Assembly: GCA_013820975.1 (NCBI GenBank)
Contig: JACDHQ010000215.1
Span: forward strand, 1-5,000
Origin: Gemmatimonadaceae bacterium
GTDB lineage: Bacteria > Gemmatimonadota > Gemmatimonadetes > Gemmatimonadales > Gemmatimonadaceae
Length of the DNA stretch: 5,000 nt
Direction: 5' to 3'
Position numbers and translations under genes: made by a program. The notes under the pieces are model-generated. The model was not told where the DNA came from. It did no database searches and was given only the letters and a program-made list of their open reading frames with translations. Every line of letters starts with the position of its first letter. The first letter of the stretch is position 1. Positions 1 to 5,000 of this stretch are shown piece by piece.

Positions 1-1131
1 AGCCGGGCCTTCTACCAGTACCAGCCAGTGGGCGTCGTCGGCATCGTCGGTGCCTGGAACTACCAGCTGCTCCTGACCCTCGGCCCGCTGATCGACGCGA
101 TCGCCGCCGGCAACCACGTGCTGCTCAAGCCCTCGGAGATCACTCCCCGCTCGGCGGCTCTGATCGCCGAGATCATCGCCACTGCCTTTCCGCCGGAATA
201 CGTCAGCTGTGTGACCGGCGGGCCCGACGTGGCGAGCGAGTTCACCCGGTTGCCGTTCGACCATCTCTTCTTCACCGGGTCCACCCGGGTCGGCATGCTG
301 GTGATGCAGGCCGCTGCGGAGCGACTGACGCCGGTGACGCTCGAGCTGGGTGGCAAGTCGCCGGCAATCGTGCACGAGAGCTACGACCTGGCGCGCGCGG
401 CATCACGTATCATGGCGGGCAAGCTGGTGAATGCCGGCCAGACCTGCGTCGCGCCGGACTACGTGCTCCTCCCTGCCGGCACCGAGGACGCATTCGAGCG
501 CGATGCGCGCCGCACGGTCGCGGCGATGTATCCCCGGCTCACTGGCAATGCCGATTACACGCGCATCGTCAGCGAAGGGCACTTCGCCCGGCTTCAGGCA
601 CTCGTGGACGACGCCGTGCAGCGTGGCGCCCGCGCTGCGACCCTCTCCGCAGGTGATGACCTGGGGGCCCCCGGTGAGCGGCTCTTTCCACCGACCCTGC
701 TCTTCGGGGCGAACGATGGGATGACGGTGATGCAGGAGGAGATCTTCGGGCCGATCCTCCCCGTCGTCACCTATCGGTCGCTCGACGAGGCGCTCGCCTA
801 CGTCAATTCGCGCCCGCACCCGCTCGCGCTCTACTATTTCGACGATGATGGGACGCGGGTCGATCACGTGCTGCAGCACACGATGTCCGGCGGCGTCACG
901 ATCAACGACTGCCTGTACCACCTCGGCCAGCACAACCTGCCGTTCGGCGGGGCGGGTGCGAGCGGAATGGGGCACTATCACGGATTCGACGGGTTCGAGA
1001 CCTTCTCGAAGAAGCGCGGCGTGATGGTGCAGCGTCGCCTTGCGCCGACCGCGCTCTTCAATCCGCCCTACGGTGCACGCGCGAACGGGCTGGTGAAGCT
1101 GCTGCTCAGGGTTGCGCTGCGGGGGCGCTGA
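1..1131 (+). CDS. Coniferyl-aldehyde-dehydrogenase-like aldehyde dehydrogenase, 5'-truncated by window edge
   Basis: NAD(P)-dependent oxidation of an aldehyde to its carboxylic acid in the cytosol. The frame is open from base 1 (376 residues visible, starting SRAFYQYQPVGVVG), so the GTG at 28 is an internal Val codon and not a start. Seen in order, numbered from base 1: WNY with the oxyanion Asn20; KPSE at 43-46; cofactor-binding FTGSTRVG at 91-98; LELGGK with general-base Glu115; NAGQTCVAPDY with catalytic Cys149; EEIFGP at 246-251; and the C-terminal PFGGAGASGMGHYHG block from 314. The QTCVAPDY and GMGHYHG forms are typical of the ALDH3/coniferyl aldehyde dehydrogenase branch. That family is usually about 470-480 residues, so roughly the first 100 are missing. 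One oddity is AWNYQ where relatives usually have WNYP. All catalytic residues are present. The substrate is inferred from the family; a fatty or other aromatic aldehyde is possible. Its 3' end overlaps the convergent phosphodiesterase gene. Confidence 0.93.
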   Translation, partial: SRAFYQYQPVGVVGIVGAWNYQLLLTLGPLIDAIAAGNHVLLKPSEITPRSAALIAEIIATAFPPEYVSCVTGGPDVASEFTRLPFDHLFFTGSTRVGMLVMQAAAERLTPVTLELGGKSPAIVHESYDLARAASRIMAGKLVNAGQTCVAPDYVLLPAGTEDAFERDARRTVAAMYPRLTGNADYTRIVSEGHFARLQALVDDAVQRGARAATLSAGDDLGAPGERLFPPTLLFGANDGMTVMQEEIFGPILPVVTYRSLDEALAYVNSRPHPLALYYFDDDGTRVDHVLQHTMSGGVTINDCLYHLGQHNLPFGGAGASGMGHYHGFDGFETFSKKRGVMVQRRLAPTALFNPPYGARANGLVKLLLRVALRGR

Positions 1132-2137
1132 ATTCGGCACGGAACGCAGACGTGACCGGCACGCCGCTCATGTGCGCCGGAATGCCGATGCCGAGCAGCC
1201 AGAGCGCGGTCGCAGCAGTGTGCGTCGTGCGGATGCCCGGCGGAAGCGTCGTCCCCTCGCGGACCCCCGCCCCCCACGCGATCCACGGGATCGTGCTGTT
1301 GAGCGGGTCCTTGGCGCCATGCGCGCGTCCGACGCCGCCGTGGTCCGCCGAGAGGATGATCACGTACGCGCCGCGACCGAACGCCGAATCCGCTGCGTCG
1401 CCGATGCGGCCGACCGCCTGGTCTGCAGCCTGCACCGCCCGTTGGTAGGGACCGCTCATCCACTTCAGTGCATGGCCGGTGTAGTCGGGATCGCCCAGGT
1501 GCACGAACATCAGGTTGGGTCGATTACGGGCGAGGTAGCGCACCGCGTCGTCAGCGGTGCGATACGCGAAGATCTTTCCCCAGCCCCCGTTGGGCGACTG
1601 CGAATAGTCGAGTGCCTCGAGGTCCTCGAGATGGTGGAACTTCGACTTGCTGAAGAACGCCGCCGTGCGCAGCCCCCGCGCCTTCGCGAGCGCGAAGACG
1701 GTCGGGACGGGAAGCGCCTTGCCGCGCACGGCGGTGAGGTCGGTATTCCAGGTGATGCCATGCACCGAGGGTTCGGTGCCGGTGAGCATGGACGTGTGCG
1801 ATGGCAGCGTCAGGCTCGGCTCGATCGTCTGCGCCGTCACCGACGCGGCGCCCTCGCGGGCCAGCCGGGAGATGTTGGGTGGCGCGTACCGCGCGATCGC
1901 GTCGGCGCGCAGCCCGTCCACCGAGATGATGATCACGTGCCCGGTCACGTTGCCCGCCAACGCCACCGCCGTGTCCGTCCGCATCGCCTGGGCGAAGTTG
2001 AACGTCGCGGGGTGGCGGCGGATCGGGGCGCGGGCCAGGTAGTTGTACGGCCCGCCGACGGCCGCCGCGATGAAGACCACCGCGGCGGCGAGCACGTACC
2101 AGCGTCGCCGCGGGGAGCGGGTCCTGCGTGGGCTCAC
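1106..2137 (-). CDS. Membrane-anchored alkaline-phosphatase-superfamily phosphodiesterase (type I phosphodiesterase/nucleotide pyrophosphatase-like)
   Basis: Predicted two-metal phosphodiesterase or phosphatase, 343 residues, starting at GTG 2137. I chose this start because the frame is open far upstream, but those residues lie opposite the transporter's coding frame and look like noise, and this GTG overlaps the transporter stop as GTGA. An Arg-rich start (residues 4-12) and a hydrophobic stretch at about 13-28 suggest an N-in anchor with the catalytic domain outside the cytoplasm. The metal set looks complete: VIIISVDG with Asp74; SLTLPSHTSMLTG with nucleophile Thr110; PDYTGH with Asp218 and His222, followed by SGPY; SADHGG with Asp265 and His266; and TTHTA with His306. 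This pattern is that of the nucleotide pyrophosphatase/phosphodiesterase family. The true substrate (nucleotide, phospholipid head group, other phosphodiester) cannot be read from the sequence. It is co-transcribed with the transporter upstream, and no strong ribosome binding site is seen, in keeping with translational coupling. Confidence 0.9.
   Translation of the reverse strand: MSPRRTRSPRRRWYVLAAAVVFIAAAVGGPYNYLARAPIRRHPATFNFAQAMRTDTAVALAGNVTGHVIIISVDGLRADAIARYAPPNISRLAREGAASVTAQTIEPSLTLPSHTSMLTGTEPSVHGITWNTDLTAVRGKALPVPTVFALAKARGLRTAAFFSKSKFHHLEDLEALDYSQSPNGGWGKIFAYRTADDAVRYLARNRPNLMFVHLGDPDYTGHALKWMSGPYQRAVQAADQAVGRIGDAADSAFGRGAYVIILSADHGGVGRAHGAKDPLNSTIPWIAWGAGVREGTTLPPGIRTTHTAATALWLLGIGIPAHMSGVPVTSAFRAEFSAPAAQP
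2134..2137 (-). other. GTGA stop/start overlap coupling transporter and phosphodiesterase
   Basis: On the minus strand the bases GTGA contain both the TGA stop of the transporter (2136-2134) and the GTG start of the phosphodiesterase (2137-2135). With no purine-rich ribosome binding site just before the GTG, the downstream gene is probably translated by ribosomes finishing the transporter. This site also decides the start of the phosphodiesterase. Confidence 0.8.
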
Positions 2138-3717
2138 GGCTGGAAGGTGTACGGCGCGTCGAGTCCGAGCGGGATGCCGAGCTGCCAGTAGCCGATGAGG
2201 AACAGCGTCCACACCACGAGGAAGGCGGCCGAATACGGCAGCATCAGCGACACCAGGGTCCCGATGCCGGTGGACCGCACGTAGCGCTGGCAGAACACCA
2301 CCACGAGCGGGAAGTAGGGCATCAGCGGCGTGATGATGTTCGTCGTCGAGTCGCCGACGCGATACGCGGCCTGCGTGAGCTCGGGCGAGATCCCGAGACC
2401 CATCAGCATCGGCACGAAGATCGGCGCCAGGAGCGCCCACTTTGCCGATGCGGACCCCACGAACAGGTTCACCATCCCGCTGAGCAGGATGATGCCGACG
2501 ATCGTCACCTGCGCCGGCAGGCCGATGTTCCGCAGCGCGGTCGCGCCCTTCAGCGCCAGCAGCGCGCCGAGGTTCGACTCGTTGAACGAGGCGATGAACA
2601 GCGAGGCGAAGAAGGCCATCACGATGTAGTAGCCCATCGTGCTCATCGCCTTGCTCATCCCCTTGATGATGTCCTTGTGCGATTCCACGGTGCCGGCGAC
2701 GTACCCGTACACCACGCCCGGAATCAGGAAGAGGAGGAAGATGAGCGGCACGATGCCGCGCATGAGCGGCGCATCGGCACGCGTGAGGCTGCCCGTCGTC
2801 GGCGAGCGCAGCGCCGAGCCGGGGAAGTACGAAGCCAGTGCCAGCAGGGCCACGCCCGCGAGCATCGCCAGCATCGCCCACCGCAGACCGCGCGCCTCAC
2901 CTGGTCCAGTCTCCCCCAGCGTCGGCAGTTCGTTCAGGTCGCCGTCCACCAGCGTGCGCTGCAGCCGTGGCTCGATGATGCGATCGGTGATGTACCAACC
3001 GAGCAGCACGATCACCAGCGTCGAGGCGCCGGTGAAGTAGATGTTCGCCAGCGGGTTCACCAGGCGCTCCGGCGCCAGGATCTGCGCCGCCTCCTGGGTG
3101 AGCGCCGCGAGCAGGGGATCGATGGCGGACGGAATGAAGTTGGCGCTGAATCCGCCGGAGACCCCTGCGAACGCCGCCGCGATTCCCGCCAGCGGATGTC
3201 GCCCGGCCGCATAGAAGATGACCGCGCCAAGCGGGATGACGAGCACGTAGCCGGCGTCGGCCGCGGTGTGGCTCACCACGGCGACGAGGATGAGGATCGG
3301 CGTCAGCAGCTTCGCCGAGGTCACGCTCAGCATCGACTTGAGCCCGGCGTTGATGAACCCCGTGTGCTCCGCCACGCCGACGCCGAGCAGCGCCACCAGC
3401 ACCACGCCCAGCGGGGCGAAGCTCGTGAAGATCGTGACCATCCGGCCCAGGAAGTCCGCCAGCGCGGCAGGCGCGAGCATGTTCTTCACCTGGATGGGCG
3501 CGTCGCTGCGGGGGTCGATCTCCGCAAACTGCATCGGCGCCACGAGCGCGGACACGCCCCACACCACCAGGAGCAGGATGAGGAAGAGCGCTGCAGGATC
3601 GGGGAGCCGGTTCCCGACGCGCTCGATCGTGTCGAGGATGCCGCCGCGTCGCCCCGGGAGCACCGGGTCGTGGGGAGGCGTCGGCGTGCCGTCGCCGAGG
3701 GGAGTTGGACTGGTCAT
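2134..3717 (-). CDS. AbgT-family transporter (p-aminobenzoyl-glutamate uptake / antimetabolite efflux family)
   Basis: Inner-membrane transporter of 527 residues, close to the usual length for AbgT and MtrF (about 510-525). Members take up p-aminobenzoyl-glutamate (E. coli AbgT) or export sulfonamide antimetabolites (Neisseria MtrF); structures show dimers with nine membrane helices and two re-entrant hairpins. Seen here: a Pro-rich cytosolic N-terminus (1-40), many hydrophobic segments, DAGYVLVIPLGA (154-165), HPLAGIAAAFAGVSGGFSAN (174-193), IDPLL with Asp200, GSASAKW with Ser424 and Trp427, and AYRVGDSTTNIITP with Arg453, Asp456 and Pro464. As I recall them, the functionally important MtrF residues (D193, S417, W420, R446, D449, P457) all line up with a constant offset of 7, so the transport site looks intact. 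The start is the only good ATG before the hydrophobic region; no clear Shine-Dalgarno motif precedes it. It is first in a two-gene unit with the phosphodiesterase. Uptake versus efflux cannot be decided; no abgA/abgB peptidase gene is nearby. Confidence 0.95.
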   Translation of the reverse strand: MTSPTPLGDGTPTPPHDPVLPGRRGGILDTIERVGNRLPDPAALFLILLLVVWGVSALVAPMQFAEIDPRSDAPIQVKNMLAPAALADFLGRMVTIFTSFAPLGVVLVALLGVGVAEHTGFINAGLKSMLSVTSAKLLTPILILVAVVSHTAADAGYVLVIPLGAVIFYAAGRHPLAGIAAAFAGVSGGFSANFIPSAIDPLLAALTQEAAQILAPERLVNPLANIYFTGASTLVIVLLGWYITDRIIEPRLQRTLVDGDLNELPTLGETGPGEARGLRWAMLAMLAGVALLALASYFPGSALRSPTTGSLTRADAPLMRGIVPLIFLLFLIPGVVYGYVAGTVESHKDIIKGMSKAMSTMGYYIVMAFFASLFIASFNESNLGALLALKGATALRNIGLPAQVTIVGIILLSGMVNLFVGSASAKWALLAPIFVPMLMGLGISPELTQAAYRVGDSTTNIITPLMPYFPLVVVFCQRYVRSTGIGTLVSLMLPYSAAFLVVWTLFLIGYWQLGIPLGLDAPYTFQP

Positions 3718-3759
3718 GCGGGCCCGGTAGCTGGACTGTGGGGCAGGTTACACCGTCGC

Positions 3760-3788
3760 GTAATATGCCAGTCGGTCGCGGGTCTCCA
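3760..3788 (-). promoter_or_regulatory. Candidate sigma70-like promoter for the transporter operon
   Basis: Read on the minus strand, TGGAGA (3788-3783, 4 of 6 matches to TTGACA) is followed after 17 bp by TATTAC (3765-3760, 4 of 6 to TATAAT). The TATTAC lies in the only locally AT-rich patch of the divergent intergenic region. Transcription would start near 3753, leaving a leader of about 36 nt before the ATG at 3717. The match is weak, and consensus rules may differ in this organism. Confidence 0.35.
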
Positions 3789-3802
3789 CTAGGCGGGCGC
3801 CT

Positions 3803-3812
3803 GCGCATGCGC
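3803..3812. repeat. Perfect 10-bp palindrome GCGCATGCGC
   Basis: The sequence equals its own reverse complement. It lies between the transporter promoter candidate and the downstream gene, so it could be an operator half-site or simply a by-product of high GC content. No second copy was seen nearby. Confidence 0.3.
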
Positions 3813-3824
3813 GATGTTATGGAA

Positions 3825-3840
3825 CGGGGCGCCCGCCCCG
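3825..3840. repeat. Short GC-rich inverted repeat (6-bp stem, 4-nt loop)
   Basis: CGGGGC (3825-3830) and GCCCCG (3835-3840) are exact inverted copies around the loop GCCC. There is no T-tract on either strand, so it is not an ordinary intrinsic terminator. A perfect palindrome, CCCGGCCGGG, follows at 3849-3858. The pair could structure a 5' leader of the downstream transcript, or be chance in a very GC-rich stretch. Confidence 0.35.
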
Positions 3841-3885
3841 CCCCGCGCCCCGGCCGGGACCCAGGGTCCGCCGACCCATCCTCAC

Positions 3886-4002
3886 ATGCCCGGTCCGCTC
3901 GACGACAACGCGCAGGCAACGGTGGGCGATCCCGTGCGGAGCCGCCTGCGCGCCGGGCGTTCCCTCGCCGGCTCGACGGCCTCCACGGGCGCAGACGCCT
4001 GA
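3886..4002 (+). CDS. Doubtful small ORF (38 aa) overlapping the start of the unknown gene by TGATG
   Basis: An ATG at 3886 opens a 38-residue frame (MPGPLDDNAQ...) whose TGA at 4000-4002 shares one base with the ATG at 4002 of the next gene, the TGATG arrangement often seen in translational coupling. The same frame can begin earlier at ATG 3814 (62 residues), where it is rich in Pro, Ala and Gly. No Shine-Dalgarno motif precedes either start and I recognise no homology. It may be a leader peptide whose translation feeds the downstream gene, or an accidental open frame in GC-rich DNA. The second is more likely on present evidence. Confidence 0.18.
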   Translation: MPGPLDDNAQATVGDPVRSRLRAGRSLAGSTASTGADA

Positions 4003-4826
4003 TGGCGACGCTGCTCCCCGACTCGCCGCTCCTCGCGATCCTCGCCGACCCGCACGGCGTCGCGCCCACGATCGGGCGTGAAGCGGCAACCGAGATCGGG
4101 ATCGCGGCGCTCGAGCACCTCGAGGGGGATCCGGACCCACGTGACGTGCAGGCGCTCGTCGCCTATGCGGCGCGGCACGACGAGTCCGCGCCCGCGCGTG
4201 ACGCGCTGGTGGCCGTGCTGCTCAATGCGAGCGGAACGATCCGCAGGCCGGTCGCCGATCACGCCCGCTCCGAGATCCAGGGGACCGATTGGGGACCGGG
4301 GCGCGAGTCGGCGGCGTTGAATGCGAATCCCGAGGTGACGGCGGTCCCGCGCCGCCAGGCGCTGTCTGAACGCATGCTGGCCGAGCGCGCGCGCCGCCTG
4401 CGCCCGCGAATGCACGCGGTGATTGCCGAGATCCTCGCGCATGGCGAGGACACGCCGCCGGTGCCGAGCTGGTTCCTCGAGCGGAACTGGGTGGACCTGC
4501 GCGATGCGCTCGTGCAGCGCGTCCGCGCCGAGCCGATGCATCGCGACGCGATCGCCCGCTGGCACGCCGCCCAGCACCCGGCAGTGCGCGCGTGGCTGCA
4601 ACCGATCCCCGACATGCTCGTGGAAGTCACGGCCCAGGCGATCCTGCAGACGCCGCACCGTGCACCGCTGGCGCCGTACTGCGGTGGGGACCTGGTGGCG
4701 GAGCGGGTGCGAACCGCCGTGAACTATCGGGGAGACTATGCGCGCATCCGGCTGGCCGGCTACCTCGCCAGGCTCACCACCGGCACCGAGTGGTACGAGA
4801 CGATCCGCGGGATCGTGGAAGGCTGA
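4002..4826 (+). CDS. Unrecognised soluble, probably alpha-helical protein (274 aa)
   Basis: I do not recognise this protein. It has 274 residues from the ATG at 4002 (MATLLPDSPLLAILADPHG...). The frame remains open back to 3705, but upstream residues are Arg/Pro-rich and would run into the transporter's start, so 4002 is preferred; no ribosome binding site confirms it. The composition is rich in Ala, Arg, Glu and Leu, with helix-like stretches at about 26-41, 47-58, 64-76, 117-147, 160-176, 179-191 and 204-216. There are six Trp (97, 157, 163, 187, 198, 264) and a single Cys (227). A basic segment at 117-136 (RRQALSERMLAERARRLRPR) could bind nucleic acid or simply be a surface helix. No signal peptide, membrane segment, nucleotide-binding loop or metal cluster is visible. 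Third positions are nearly all G/C and the frame is long, supporting a real gene. The tandem repeat array begins 4 bp after its stop. Confidence 0.72.
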   Translation: MATLLPDSPLLAILADPHGVAPTIGREAATEIGIAALEHLEGDPDPRDVQALVAYAARHDESAPARDALVAVLLNASGTIRRPVADHARSEIQGTDWGPGRESAALNANPEVTAVPRRQALSERMLAERARRLRPRMHAVIAEILAHGEDTPPVPSWFLERNWVDLRDALVQRVRAEPMHRDAIARWHAAQHPAVRAWLQPIPDMLVEVTAQAILQTPHRAPLAPYCGGDLVAERVRTAVNYRGDYARIRLAGYLARLTTGTEWYETIRGIVEG

Positions 4827-4830
4827 AGAG

Positions 4831-5000
4831 TCGTCTCACGGTGGAGCACCGGCTCGCGACCGTGCACCGGCATTGCGAGTTGTCGTCTCACGGGGGAGCA
4901 CCGGCTCGCGACCGTGCAACGGCATTGTGAGTTGTCGTCTCACGGGGGAGCACCGGCTCGCGACCGTGCAACGGCATTGCGAGGTGTCGTCTCACGGGGG
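4831..5000. repeat. 52-bp tandem repeat array, running off the window end
   Basis: Three complete copies start at 4831, 4883 and 4935, and the first 14 bp of a fourth start at 4987. Every copy begins TCGTCTCACGG and has an identical core GGAGCACCGGCTCGCGACCG. Copies 1 and 2 differ at three positions (12, 37, 46), copies 2 and 3 at two (46, 50), and copies 1 and 3 at three (12, 37, 50). There is no variable spacer: the whole unit is conserved. The period is not a multiple of three, so a translated array would change frame each copy, which argues against coding. Within each copy, GCAC-C-GG and CCGTGC form a 6-bp stem with one bulged C around the 7-nt loop CTCGCGA (4846-4865, 4898-4917, 4950-4969). 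The total copy number is unknown because the array continues beyond 5000. Confidence 0.95.
4927..4943. repeat. Hairpin across the junction of repeat copies 2 and 3
   Basis: GTGAG (4927-4931) and CTCAC (4939-4943) are exact inverted copies separated by 7 nt and span the boundary between two repeat units. At the other junctions the first arm reads GCGAG, giving one A-C mismatch. No T-tract follows, so it is not a standard intrinsic terminator. Confidence 0.4.

Larger units (their letters stand above)
3718..4001. other. Divergent intergenic region between transporter operon and unknown gene
   Basis: This stretch of 284 bp separates two divergent genes. It holds the weak minus-strand promoter candidate near 3760-3788, a perfect palindrome at 3803-3812, a short GC hairpin at 3825-3840, a second perfect palindrome at 3849-3858, and a doubtful small reading frame ending at 4002. 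I found no convincing forward promoter: the AT-rich TAATAT at 3761-3766 has no good -35 partner at 16-18 bp. The frame of the downstream gene stays open through this whole region, but its translation is Arg/Gly/Pro-rich and does not look like protein. Confidence 0.6.

Noticed and set aside
1156..1180. Imperfect inverted repeat CCGGC...GCCGG near the convergent gene ends as a terminator
   Set aside because: The arms pair only 5 bp cleanly, there is no T-tract on either strand, and it lies inside the phosphodiesterase coding region.
2138..2881. N-terminal extension of the phosphodiesterase frame, giving a 591-residue protein
   Set aside because: The extra residues lie in another frame of the AbgT gene and resemble no protein. 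The hydrophobic anchor and enzyme begin right after the GTG at 2137.
2128..3792. A 554-codon open frame on the plus strand opposite the AbgT transporter
   Set aside because: Its translation is a low-complexity run rich in His, Arg, Asp and Gln with no domain, and it lies fully opposite a gene whose conserved motifs are intact. It arises because GC-rich third positions avoid stop codons on the other strand.
3705..4001. Extended start of the unknown gene at ATG 3705 (373 residues)
   Set aside because: It would overlap the divergent transporter's start codon and leader, and the added residues are Arg/Gly/Pro-rich and unlike the rest. Internal starts at 3765, 3807 and 3819 also lack ribosome binding sites, so none can be preferred over 4002.
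4657..4667. An 11-bp match (ACCGTGCACCG) between the unknown gene and repeat copy 1
   Set aside because: Short, GC-rich and single. It could suggest the repeat arose from nearby sequence, but a match of this length is not strong enough in such biased DNA.
4592..4930. Open frame running from the unknown gene into the repeat array (112 residues)
   Set aside because: It lies in a different frame from the better-supported gene, and its repeat part would shift frame with each 52-bp copy.
4831..5000. CRISPR array
   Set aside because: The complete 52-bp unit is conserved, with no unique spacers between repeats, and no cas gene is present in the window.

Overview
This window is a GC-rich bacterial chromosomal or metagenomic segment. 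Third codon positions are almost all G or C, which is why long spurious reading frames appear opposite every real gene. The codon use, short spacing and gene content would fit a Gemmatimonadota-like or similar high-GC environmental bacterium. There is no rRNA, tRNA or other phylogenetic marker here, so that placement is only a guess.

Layout. (1) Positions 1-1131, plus strand: the C-terminal part of an aldehyde dehydrogenase of the coniferyl-aldehyde dehydrogenase/ALDH3 type; its beginning lies before the window. (2) Positions 1106-3717, minus strand: a tight two-gene unit. An AbgT-family membrane transporter comes first (3717 down to 2134). A membrane-anchored type I phosphodiesterase/nucleotide pyrophosphatase-like enzyme follows (2137 down to 1106), and the two are joined by a GTGA stop/start overlap. 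The phosphodiesterase gene converges on the aldehyde dehydrogenase gene and their 3' ends overlap by 26 bp. (3) Positions 3718-4001: a divergent intergenic region with a weak promoter candidate for the transporter operon, GC-rich palindromes and a doubtful small reading frame. (4) Positions 4002-4826, plus strand: a gene for a soluble, probably helical protein that I do not recognise. (5) Positions 4831-5000: a 52-bp tandem repeat array that begins 4 bp after that gene's stop codon and runs off the window end, with three full copies and 14 bp of a fourth.

How they work together. Only the transporter and phosphodiesterase are clearly co-expressed. A link in which the phosphodiesterase acts on a periplasmic phosphoester and the transporter moves a related small molecule is possible but not shown. 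The aldehyde dehydrogenase looks like an independent metabolic gene. The least explained part is the right end, where an unrecognised protein gene is followed immediately by a structured tandem repeat. No complete defence system, mobile element or CRISPR array can be supported from this sequence.
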